The position numbers and the translations under genes were made by a program. The notes beneath the pieces are model-generated. The model did no database searches and was not told where the DNA came from. It saw only the letters and a list, made by a program, of their open reading frames with translations. A stretch of 5,298 nt of DNA from the NCBI GenBank assembly GCA_902773035.1, contig CACYDB010000032.1:1-5298 (forward strand). Direction: 5' to 3'. This DNA is from an uncultured Ruminococcus sp. GTDB lineage: Bacteria; Bacillota; Clostridia; Oscillospirales; Acutalibacteraceae. Positions 1 through 5,272 of this stretch are shown here, in pieces. How positions within the stretch are numbered: the first letter of the stretch is position 1; each line of letters starts with the position of its first letter.

Positions 1-98
1 AAGATGAGCTTTTCCTCCCGCAGCAGACCTTGATAGAAAGCGTCGGTTCGGGGGATATCGTCAACTCGACAGAGGTACACTGAGTTTGACGAGGACAT
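1..98 (-). CDS. 5' end of an unidentified gene following ytfJ (partial, runs off the window)
   Basis: An open frame starts at an ATG whose A is the last base of the ytfJ stop codon (TAATG) and stays open for 32 codons to the window edge. It reads MSSSNSVYLCRVDDIPRTDA and continues with FYQGLLREEKLI. The stop-start overlap is the same arrangement seen between scpB and the DUF2953 gene, which suggests translational coupling and continuation of the operon. A GAGGA sequence lies about 11 bases before the ATG. The beginning (short beta strand, then a helix ending in an R-E-E-K stretch) resembles the N-termini of Sfp-type 4'-phosphopantetheinyl transferases. That is only a resemblance: the family's catalytic motifs would lie outside the window, so the product is best left as unknown. 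The directly antisense frame is also open here, which lowers confidence slightly. Confidence 0.55.
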   Translation of the reverse strand, partial: MSSSNSVYLCRVDDIPRTDAFYQGLLREEKLI

Positions 99-529
99 TA
101 AAAAAGATCGTCCTCGTCCGCGGTTTCAGCTTCGACGTCGAAGTGAACCTCGTTTTTGTTCTTATCCTTTTTGAACAGAGAAGTAACCTTGTCCACAAGC
201 TCGGGAACCATACCGACAACTCTGTCCGCGGCGCCGTCGTATTTCTCGAGAGAAATAAGCTTTACGTCGCCCTTGTAAACCGTGAGAAAGGCTACGGGCT
301 GGATCGTAACTCCCGCTCCGCTTCCTCCTCCGAAGCAGTCCTTGCTCTCCTTTTTTGTCGGGAAATCGGAGCCGCCTGAGGCAAATCCGTATGTGACCTT
401 GGATACGGGAATGATGATCGTGCCCTCGGGCGAGGTTATGGGATCGCCGATGATTGTGTTGACGTCCACCATTTCCTTGATTTTGTCCATTGTGGTATCC
501 ATAAGTCCGTTAATTGGATGATCACTCAT
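98..529 (-). CDS. ytfJ: GerW/YtfJ family sporulation protein
   Basis: The 143-residue product has the family signature at its N-terminus: HPINGLMDTTM at residues 4-14, then KEMVDVNTIIGDPI at 18-31. A core with IIIPVSKVTYGFA (38-50), a glycine-rich turn (FGGGSGAG, 66-73) and IQPVAFLTVYKGDVKLISL (76-94) follows. This matches the full usual length of YtfJ/GerW proteins. In Bacillus subtilis the homologue is a sporulation-phase protein needed for proper germination; its biochemical activity is not settled. The last part (119-143) changes from a lysine-rich stretch to a very acidic tail ending DEDDLF. An AAGGAG ribosome binding site (537-542) sits 7 bases before the ATG. The gene lies 27 bases after the DUF2953 gene and shares its stop with the next ORF. 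Family presence suggests a sporulating lineage but does not prove the organism sporulates. Confidence 0.93.
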   Translation of the reverse strand: MSDHPINGLMDTTMDKIKEMVDVNTIIGDPITSPEGTIIIPVSKVTYGFASGGSDFPTKKESKDCFGGGSGAGVTIQPVAFLTVYKGDVKLISLEKYDGAADRVVGMVPELVDKVTSLFKKDKNKNEVHFDVEAETADEDDLF

Positions 530-556
530 AGTAATTCTCCTTATCTATTTGAAAGA

Positions 557-1213
557 TTATTTTGCTTTTTTCTTCTGCTTTTTAGGCTTAGCCTTGATAT
601 AAAGCATAAGCGCCGCAAACGCCTTTGACAGTACGGTCGTGAGGATAAAGATTATTCTTATTCTCGCCGTGACCTTCATATAGGCGCGGTTCACATCGTC
701 GGCGCTGAAATCGGGATTGACGTTTACGTCGTAGTTCTCGACCGTGACGAGCTCCGTTATGACTCTCAGCGCGGGGAAAAATACCGCGCACACTTCGCCG
801 TACTTAACGGCGGCGTCGGCGGAGTCCTCGCCCGCGATTCTTAAATCGGCGGTGAGCTCGGAAACATAGATATGTCTGAACAGACCTTTTAGAATACCGA
901 CCGCGATTTTTGCAACACGCTTGACGATATTCAGTATGCCCGAGATTCCCTTTTGCTTGACGTAAGCCTTTATATCAAAGGATTTTTCTTTTTTCTTGGG
1001 TTTTTCCTGTTTTTTCTTAGGTTTTGGTTTTTTATCGGGCTTTTTCTTTTTCTTCTTTTTCTTAGGCTTAGGCGGAATTATCTGAAATTTCAGAAAAGCG
1101 ACCTTAACTACAAGGTTCGGATCCTCGTCATAGACAAAGAATACTCTGACGTTGAACAGCGTCAGCAGAAAGAGAAAGAGTAAAATGCCGAGAATGATAT
1201 ATAACGCGAGCAT
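557..1213 (-). CDS. DUF2953-type membrane protein with a lysine-rich linker
   Basis: The 218-residue protein begins with one strong hydrophobic helix (residues 1-20, LALYIILGILLFLFLLTLF), then a short beta-like segment (NVRVFFVYDEDPNLVVKVAFLK). A highly basic linker follows at 49-77, with 20 lysines in 29 residues including eight in a row at 51-58. The conserved part follows: LKGLFRHIYVSELTADLRIAGEDSADAA at 108-135, then KYGEVCAVFFPALRVITELV. The pattern of a G-x-x-D/S-A-D-A-A turn followed by a YG helix is typical of DUF2953 proteins found beside scpAB and ytfJ in Clostridia. A second hydrophobic segment (about 186-207) precedes another lysine-rich end. Function is unknown. The ATG overlaps the scpB stop by one base (TAATG) and has only a weak AAAGG well upstream, so translation is probably coupled to scpB. 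The family name was assigned from memory of the pattern. Confidence 0.82.
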   Translation of the reverse strand: MLALYIILGILLFLFLLTLFNVRVFFVYDEDPNLVVKVAFLKFQIIPPKPKKKKKKKKPDKKPKPKKKQEKPKKKEKSFDIKAYVKQKGISGILNIVKRVAKIAVGILKGLFRHIYVSELTADLRIAGEDSADAAVKYGEVCAVFFPALRVITELVTVENYDVNVNPDFSADDVNRAYMKVTARIRIIFILTTVLSKAFAALMLYIKAKPKKQKKKAK

Positions 1214-1803
1214 TAGTCACTTGTCGCCTTTTCGATTACTTCCTCGACGGTCATTTGCATATCGTCTTCATCCTCGCTCTCGGGCTTTTTGTCATCCTCG
1301 GGAAGCGGCGGAAGCTCCTCGATCGAGGAGATATTGAAGCAGCGCAGGAAGTTTTCCGTTGTGCCGTAGATTAGCGGTCTGCCCGGGAGCTCGAGCCTGC
1401 CCTTTTCCTCGATCAAGTCCTTGGAGGTCAGCGAGCCGATTACGCCTGAGCAGTCAACGCCTCTGATTTGCTCTACAAACGACTTTGTTACGGGCTGGTT
1501 GTAGGCGATTACCGCGAGCACCTCAAGCGCCGCCTGAGATAGCGGAGTGTTGCGCCTTAAATCCATAACCTTGCGGATCTGAGGGGCGTATTCCTTGACG
1601 GTGACCATCTGGTAGCTTTCGCCGAGCTTTATAATAGTAATTCCCCTGCCTGAGTTCTGATATTCATTTTTAAGCTGTTCGAGGTGTTCCTTAGCCTCAG
1701 ACTCGAAAATCTCGAGCGCTACGGCTATACGTGACGGCTCAACAGATGAACCGTTGGCGAAAAGGATCGCCTCGATAGCGGGATTTATTTTTTCTGCGTT
1801 CAT
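1213..1803 (-). CDS. scpB: Segregation and condensation protein B
   Basis: ScpB forms dimers that bind the kleisin ScpA and, with SMC, make the bacterial condensin that compacts and segregates the chromosome. The 196-residue product has the two winged-helix domains expected: the first spans about residues 5-80 (INPAIEAILFANGSSVEPSRIA at the start, YQMVTVKEYAPQIRKVM at the end). The second spans about 86-165, with the diagnostic stretches TPLSQAALEVLAVIAYNQPVT (87-107), EQIRGVDCSGVIGSL (111-125) and LELPGRPLIYGTTENFL (137-153). A mostly acidic, probably disordered tail (166-196) is longer than strictly needed. The ATG overlaps the scpA stop by four bases (ATGA), and a strong GGAGG (1811-1815) lies inside the end of scpA, 7 bases before the start. 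That overlap fits coupled synthesis of two proteins that work in one complex. Confidence 0.97.
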   Translation of the reverse strand: MNAEKINPAIEAILFANGSSVEPSRIAVALEIFESEAKEHLEQLKNEYQNSGRGITIIKLGESYQMVTVKEYAPQIRKVMDLRRNTPLSQAALEVLAVIAYNQPVTKSFVEQIRGVDCSGVIGSLTSKDLIEEKGRLELPGRPLIYGTTENFLRCFNISSIEELPPLPEDDKKPESEDEDDMQMTVEEVIEKATSD

Positions 1804-2519
1804 TTTCTGTCCTCCAGCATATAGACCTGAGCGTCGTCGCCGTCGCCGTCAATACGTACGCGCTTGCCCTTGACGAGCTCGAGCACCGCGAGGAAGGTCG
1901 CGACAAGCTCGGAGCGTTCATTGGCGGCGGTGAAAAGCTCGTGATAACGGACTCTTTTGCCGCGCCAGAGCTTACGCATTACCGAGATGATACGCGCGTT
2001 TACGGAGACGATCTTACGCTCGATTATTCCCGAGAATGCCGACTCGGGAGGCGGCAGCTTACGCTTGCCCCTGCCTACCGCGTCGATATAGCCTCTGACG
2101 ATATCAGCGGGGTCGTGCTTACGGTTGTAGGTAAGGTCGAACTTGACGGGAGAAGCGTCCTTGTAGAAGGTGTCGAAGTCGTAGATTTTGCTCATTTTTT
2201 CGGCAATCTGCTTGGTGAGCTGATACTCGATAAGCTGACCCGAGAGCTCCTTTTTGAGCTCCTCAGCCTCGTCCTCGTACTTCGGAAGAAGCATAGCGGA
2301 TTTGATGTAAACAAGACGGGACGCCATCGCGAGAAACTCTGAGGCGATGTCCATCTGATTCTCGCGCATACGCTCAATCTGCTCCATATACTGCTCGAGC
2401 AGCTCGGAAATCTGAATGTCGTAGATGTTTATTTTATTTTTGGAAATAAGGTTCAGCAGCAAGTCAAGCGGACCCTCGTAGACGTCCAGCTTGTAGCTGA
2501 GCTGAGGTATTGCTTCCAT
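1800..2519 (-). CDS. scpA: Segregation and condensation protein A (kleisin)
   Basis: ScpA is the kleisin subunit that bridges the SMC head domains and binds ScpB. The 239-residue product has the conserved N-terminal SMC-neck-binding region with the hallmark YEGPLDLLLNLI (14-25), followed by KNKINIYDIQISELLEQYM and the helical block FLAMASRLVYIKSAMLLPK (62-80). A variable linker (about 110-160) leads to a C-terminal winged-helix region (about 163-239) with ERSELVATFLAVLELVKGKRV (201-221), which contacts the other SMC head in known structures. The tail QVYMLEDRK departs from the more usual end of the family but is a normal length. The AAGGA site (2529-2533) overlaps the end of the protease gene region, 9 bases before the ATG, and the intergenic gap is only 15 bases, so the gene is cotranscribed with its upstream neighbour. 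Confidence 0.97.
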   Translation of the reverse strand: MEAIPQLSYKLDVYEGPLDLLLNLISKNKINIYDIQISELLEQYMEQIERMRENQMDIASEFLAMASRLVYIKSAMLLPKYEDEAEELKKELSGQLIEYQLTKQIAEKMSKIYDFDTFYKDASPVKFDLTYNRKHDPADIVRGYIDAVGRGKRKLPPPESAFSGIIERKIVSVNARIISVMRKLWRGKRVRYHELFTAANERSELVATFLAVLELVKGKRVRIDGDGDDAQVYMLEDRK

Positions 2520-2534
2520 ATTTATAATTCCTTT

Positions 2535-3209
2535 TTAGAAGAATGAGAACGGCAAAGCCGTGAGCCAGCCGATAAACTGCGCCATAAGACTGCTAAGATA
2601 GCCGATCGGCAGTATATCAAACCAGACCAGAATGAGAATACCCAAAAAGAAGACATTCTCATATTTATAGAAAGTGTATACCCACTTGTCAGGCAGGAAC
2701 ATAAAGAGGATTTTTGAGCCGTCAAGCGGAGGGATCGGCAGAAGATTGAATACCGCGAGGGCGATATTGAGCTGAATATAATAGACGAAGAAGGTCATTA
2801 CGTACAGACCGAAATCGGAATAACAAAAATTCGCCGCGAAGGTGAGAAGGGCGTTGAATATAAGTCCTCCGACAATCGCCGCAATCAAGTTGGCGACGGG
2901 ACCCGCTAAGGCGGTTATTCCCATACCGACCTTCGGATTCTTGAAGTTGCGGTCGTTGACCGGAACGGGCTTTGCCCATCCGAAGCCGATCAAAATGATC
3001 ATCAGCGCGCCTATGGGATCAATGTGCTCCAGCGGATTGAGAGTCAGTCTTTTTCTGTCCTTGACCGACGTATCGCCGAGCTTATAGGCGGTGAAGGCGT
3101 GAGCCCATTCGTGAAAGGGCATTACCAAGAATATAACGACCAGTACGGCGAATATATCCGCCAACGCCGTAGCAAAATCGAGTTTTCCCGTAAGTAAGGA
3201 AACGAGCAT
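2535..3209 (-). CDS. Site-2-type intramembrane metalloprotease (peptidase M50)
   Basis: The 224-residue multi-pass membrane protein carries both active-site motifs of M50 proteases. The zinc-binding HExxH is HEWAH at residues 33-37, inside the first long hydrophobic segment (about 17-44). The third zinc ligand is expected from the second motif, NLLPIPPLDG at 155-164, with D163 in the LDG. Between them are features of the minimal, PDZ-lacking subgroup: LTLNPLEHIDPIGALM (55-70), FGWAKPVPVN (76-85) and the segment ALAGPVANLIAAIVGG (100-115). A final hydrophobic segment lies near 187-205. Its substrate cannot be read from the sequence; family members cleave transmembrane proteins, sometimes anti-sigma factors. 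It is the first gene after the leftward promoter. A GGGGAG ribosome binding site (3217-3222) stands 7 bases before the chosen ATG. Linkage to scpAB recurs in Firmicutes, but no mechanistic link is established here. Confidence 0.94.
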   Translation of the reverse strand: MLVSLLTGKLDFATALADIFAVLVVIFLVMPFHEWAHAFTAYKLGDTSVKDRKRLTLNPLEHIDPIGALMIILIGFGWAKPVPVNDRNFKNPKVGMGITALAGPVANLIAAIVGGLIFNALLTFAANFCYSDFGLYVMTFFVYYIQLNIALAVFNLLPIPPLDGSKILFMFLPDKWVYTFYKYENVFFLGILILVWFDILPIGYLSSLMAQFIGWLTALPFSFF

Positions 3210-3216
3210 AGCGCTA

Positions 3217-3222
3217 CTCCCC
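3217..3222 (-). promoter_or_regulatory. Ribosome binding site of the M50 protease gene
   Basis: Reading leftward, AGGGGAG stands 7 bases before the ATG at 3209. It supports this start for the first gene of the operon, since no other good Shine-Dalgarno sequence with an ATG lies nearby. Confidence 0.7.
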
Positions 3223-3245
3223 TATTCTAAAATATAGTTATAAAT

Positions 3246-3274
3246 ATTATACAACAGAGAAGATAAAAAAACAA
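3246..3274 (-). promoter_or_regulatory. Sigma-A-type promoter of the protease-scpAB-ytfJ operon
   Basis: On the minus strand a perfect TATAAT (-10, 3246-3251) is preceded, after exactly 17 bases, by TTGTTT (-35, 3269-3274), which keeps the important TTG. Transcription would begin near 3239, giving a leader of about 30 nt before the protease ATG. Runs of T within the spacer and AT-rich DNA upstream of the -35 fit a housekeeping promoter. The weak half of the -35 suggests moderate strength compared with the rpmB promoter facing the other way. Confidence 0.65.
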
Positions 3275-3311
3275 GGATTTTTTAAACTTCGAGGTTTTTT
3301 TCAAAAAAGGG

Positions 3312-3340
3312 TTGCATTTTTTTAAAATATCATTTATAAT
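3312..3340 (+). promoter_or_regulatory. Sigma-A-type promoter of rpmB
   Basis: TTGCAT (-35, 3312-3317) and a perfect TATAAT (-10, 3335-3340) are separated by 17 bases. The predicted start near 3347 leaves a leader of about 52 nt before rpmB. A- and T-tracts just upstream (3276-3308) could act as an UP element, as is common at ribosomal-protein promoters; that role is inferred. Confidence 0.75.
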
Positions 3341-3382
3341 ACAGTAGTTAGTTATGTGAATTATTATAAAAATGTATTCTAT

Positions 3383-3390
3383 AAGGAGGT
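3383..3390 (+). promoter_or_regulatory. Ribosome binding site that fixes the rpmB start
   Basis: AAGGAGGT is a near-perfect complement to the 16S 3' end and lies 8 bases before the ATG at 3399. It falls after the in-frame ATG at 3372, so that earlier ATG is not the start. Confidence 0.9.
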
Positions 3391-3398
3391 GCAGACAC

Positions 3399-3587
3399 AT
3401 GGCAAAGTGTGATTTCTGCGGCAAGGGTGTAACTTTCGGAATCAAGGTTTCTCACTCACACAGACGTTCAAACAGAACATGGAAGCCCAATGTACAGAGA
3501 GTCAAGGCTATTGTTGACGGTTCTCCGAAGCACGTTTACGCTTGCACAAGATGCTTACGCTCCGGTAAGGTTGAGCGCGCGGTTTAA
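3399..3587 (+). CDS. rpmB: 50S ribosomal protein L28
   Basis: L28 is a small structural protein of the large ribosomal subunit. The 62-residue product opens with MAKCDFCGKG and contains VSHSHRRSNRTWKPNVQRV (18-36), the family core. Four cysteines in two CxxC pairs (C4/C7 and C49/C52) make it the zinc-ribbon (C+) form of L28; some bacteria carry zinc-free paralogues that are made under zinc shortage. The start is the ATG at 3399, chosen because of the AAGGAGGT just before it and because family members begin with MAK or similar; an in-frame ATG nine codons earlier would add a non-conserved extension and lie ahead of the Shine-Dalgarno. The gene stands alone, between its own promoter and its own terminator, divergent from the protease operon and convergent with the LRR gene. 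Confidence 0.98.
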   Translation: MAKCDFCGKGVTFGIKVSHSHRRSNRTWKPNVQRVKAIVDGSPKHVYACTRCLRSGKVERAV

Positions 3588-3605
3588 TTGAATTGAAAAA
3601 ACTAT

Positions 3606-3630
3606 CCCCCGATTATTCGGGGGACTTTTT
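3606..3630 (+). terminator. Intrinsic terminator of rpmB, probably bidirectional
   Basis: A 7-bp stem (CCCCCGA at 3606-3612 pairing with TCGGGGG at 3617-3623) closes a TTAT loop and is followed by AC and five T's (3626-3630). On the other strand the same hairpin is followed by a six-T run (from the A's at 3596-3601), so it could also stop leftward transcripts from the LRR gene before they enter rpmB antisense. Confidence 0.9.
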
Positions 3631-3640
3631 CATTTATACA

Positions 3641-3679
3641 CGATATATAATAAATTACGGGCACGCTCAGGCGTGCCCG
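3641..3679 (-). terminator. Terminator hairpin of the LRR-protein gene
   Basis: Eight bases after the LRR gene's stop codon, read leftward, CGGGCACGC (3671-3679 on the minus strand) pairs with GCGTGCCCG (3658-3666), giving a 9-bp perfect stem with a 4-base loop. It is followed by TAATTTATTATATAT, which is U-rich but not a pure U-run. It is probably the first of two stops for this gene, backed up by the neighbouring rpmB hairpin. Confidence 0.75.
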
Positions 3680-3686
3680 CAGTAGT

Positions 3687-5246
3687 TTATTTTTTAGTCG
3701 CTTTGAAGTCAAAGTCATTATCCTTGGCGTATTTATGAGCCGCGGAGTTCTTTTTGCCTCTGATTACGAGGTCAAAGTTTTTGTCAAAATCGCCGCTGTA
3801 GTAGTTAATGTAACCGAGCGCGTGTTTGCCGATTTTCTTAACGCTTGAGGGAATCGTGATCTTCTTGAGCGCGGGACACTCCGCAAAGTCCTGAGAGTAA
3901 ATCTTCTTTACATTCGTAGAAATCGTTACCTTGCTGAGCTTGGGACAGTTGTAGAACATATTGTACTGACCGCTCTTTGTCACGGGATAAACAACCTCTT
4001 TGAGAGATTTGCAATCACTGAATAAATTGTTCTCCGTGACAAGAGATTTACTGCCCTTAAAATCAACGGATTTGAGATTGTCGCAACCATTGAACGCGTT
4101 GTATCCTACCTTTGTTACCGACGTGGGAAGCTTGACGCTCTTGAGGTTATCGCAGTTATTGAACGCGTAATAGCCGATAGTTTTTAATGTCTTTGGGAAT
4201 GTAACGGTCTTAATACCTGATTCAATAAACGCGTCGTGCTCAATTGTCTTGAGTCCCTTATTGAGCTTGAGCGTACTCAGCTTCTGGTTGTAGCTAAAGG
4301 CGTAATCCTTTATTGTTGTTACCGACTTGGGAACGGTATAGTTCTTGGCCGCTTTTGCTATCGGGTATGTGAGGAGCTTGGTTTTCTTCTTGTTGAAAAG
4401 TACGCCCTTCGCGGAAGAATATACCTTGTTCTTCTTGTCTACTGTAATGCTTTTAAGCTTTTTACAGGAATTAACAGCGGCTTTGCCAAGCTTTTTGAGG
4501 TATCTGCTGACGCTGAGCTTTTTAAGTCCTGAGTTGTAGAAGGCTTCCTTCTCAATTTCACCGACATTCTTTGAGATGTTGATTTCTTCGAGAGCCACGG
4601 TGTCATAGAAGCATTCCTGCGGAATCTGCTTGATCTCTGAGCTGAGCTTTGCGGAAGCGAGGGATTTACAGCTCTTGAACGCTCTTTTGCCGAGAGTTCT
4701 GACAGTGTCGGGCATACTGATTTCGTGGAGAAGCTCACATTCACGGAAGGAAGCGTATCCGATTGACTTTACCTTATCGGGAATGTTGACCTTTGAGAGC
4801 ATCTTACAGCCGTCGAAGAGATAGTCCTCGATCTCGGACAAGCCTGACGGGAGAGTTACGTTTGCGAGCGATTCGCAATACTGGAAAACATTTTCTCTGA
4901 TAGAAGTAACTGACTCAGGGATTGTAACAGATTTCAGACCCTTACAATTGTAAAACGCGTATGAACCGATTGAGGTTACGCTAGTTGGAATAACAACATT
5001 CTCAATATCTTGGTTATATGCGAATGCCTCGCTGTAAATCGCCGTAACGGTGTAGCCGTCTATACGGGCAGGTATTGAGACGCTCTTGCTGTTGCCGTCA
5101 TAATAGGAAACAGCGGCTGTGTTGTTACTCAGGATCGCGTATCCAAAATCTGTTTTCTGTTCATCAGCGGAAGCGCTGATATTGATTGTTGCCGCGGCGC
5201 TGAATACTACCACAGCGGAAAGTAAAAGAGATATAAACTTTTTCAT
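3687..5246 (-). CDS. Secreted BspA-type leucine-rich-repeat protein (LRR_5)
   Basis: The 519-residue protein begins with a clear signal peptide: MKK, a hydrophobic core (4-19) and a likely cleavage after ASA (25-27). The mature part starts with the usual BspA-type lead-in (GYAILSNNTAAVSYYDG, then SVSIPARIDGYTVTAI). From about residue 88 it is built of roughly 22-23-residue repeats of the form SVTSIGSYAFYNCKGLKSVTIP, about seven up to 247 and further ones to about 466. A typical interruption lies at 269-306 (VDKKNKVYSSAKGVLFNKKKTKL). Most repeats hold a cysteine at the same place. The C-terminus (VIRGKKNSAAHKYAKDNDFDF) is a common closing block. There is no LPxTG, dockerin or membrane anchor, so it is probably released or held non-covalently. 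The family mediates binding to host or surface molecules in some bacteria; the ligand here is unknown. AGGAGG (5256-5261) lies 9 bases before the ATG. It appears monocistronic. Confidence 0.95.
   Translation of the reverse strand: MKKFISLLLSAVVVFSAAATINISASADEQKTDFGYAILSNNTAAVSYYDGNSKSVSIPARIDGYTVTAIYSEAFAYNQDIENVVIPTSVTSIGSYAFYNCKGLKSVTIPESVTSIRENVFQYCESLANVTLPSGLSEIEDYLFDGCKMLSKVNIPDKVKSIGYASFRECELLHEISMPDTVRTLGKRAFKSCKSLASAKLSSEIKQIPQECFYDTVALEEINISKNVGEIEKEAFYNSGLKKLSVSRYLKKLGKAAVNSCKKLKSITVDKKNKVYSSAKGVLFNKKKTKLLTYPIAKAAKNYTVPKSVTTIKDYAFSYNQKLSTLKLNKGLKTIEHDAFIESGIKTVTFPKTLKTIGYYAFNNCDNLKSVKLPTSVTKVGYNAFNGCDNLKSVDFKGSKSLVTENNLFSDCKSLKEVVYPVTKSGQYNMFYNCPKLSKVTISTNVKKIYSQDFAECPALKKITIPSSVKKIGKHALGYINYYSGDFDKNFDLVIRGKKNSAAHKYAKDNDFDFKATKK
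4065..4166 (-). repeat. Adjacent near-identical LRR units
   Basis: Residues 361-371 (AFNNCDNLKSV) and 384-394 (AFNGCDNLKSV) are 23 residues apart and differ at one position. At the DNA level the two 33-base stretches (4134-4166 and 4065-4097) agree at 24 of 33 positions, mostly differing at synonymous sites. They are the most alike neighbouring units in the gene, pointing to an older 69-bp tandem duplication. Confidence 0.6.
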
Positions 5247-5255
5247 TTTTAAAAT

Positions 5256-5261
5256 CCTCCT
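5256..5261 (-). promoter_or_regulatory. Ribosome binding site of the LRR-protein gene
   Basis: AGGAGG stands 9 bases before the ATG at 5246 and directly ahead of a textbook signal peptide, which settles the start. Confidence 0.85.
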
Positions 5262-5272
5262 GTTTTATATAA

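Noticed and set aside
3..83. A plus-strand frame open from the window edge to a TGA at 81-83, which could be the end of a convergent gene.
   Set aside because: It is exactly antisense to the minus-strand frame that starts at the TAATG of ytfJ. The minus frame has a start, a plausible Shine-Dalgarno and operon context, while the plus frame gave no recognisable C-terminus.
86..521. Plus-strand open frames opposite ytfJ.
   Set aside because: They are shadows of a well-recognised gene on the other strand, with no ribosome binding site or family resemblance.
982..1069. A sequencing error or programmed frameshift in the A-rich lysine tract.
   Set aside because: The frame is intact on both sides, with the conserved DUF2953 region following directly, and the AAA/AAG mixture leaves no long slippery run.
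1941..2342. A 133-codon plus-strand frame opposite scpA.
   Set aside because: The minus strand encodes a clear ScpA across the same stretch. The plus frame lacks a Shine-Dalgarno and shows no known motif, so it is most likely a codon-usage effect.
3284..3297. AAACTTCGAGGTTT as a terminator hairpin for rightward transcripts.
   Set aside because: The pairing leaves no loop and has a G-T mismatch; it cannot form a useful hairpin and no gene on the plus strand needs ending there.
3372..3398. An upstream in-frame ATG giving L28 nine extra residues.
   Set aside because: The Shine-Dalgarno lies after this ATG and the extension (MYSIRRCRH) is not part of L28 proteins; the nine codons include the AAGGAGG itself.
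3347..3398. The rpmB leader as a riboswitch or a ribosomal-protein autoregulatory element.
   Set aside because: It is only about 52 nt, AT-rich, and shows no stable hairpin or recognisable aptamer elements.
4065..4166. The LRR-encoding repeats as a CRISPR-like or mobile-element repeat.
   Set aside because: They keep codon phase, are degenerate, and simply encode successive 23-residue protein repeats. No transposase, terminal inverted repeats or spacer structure is present.
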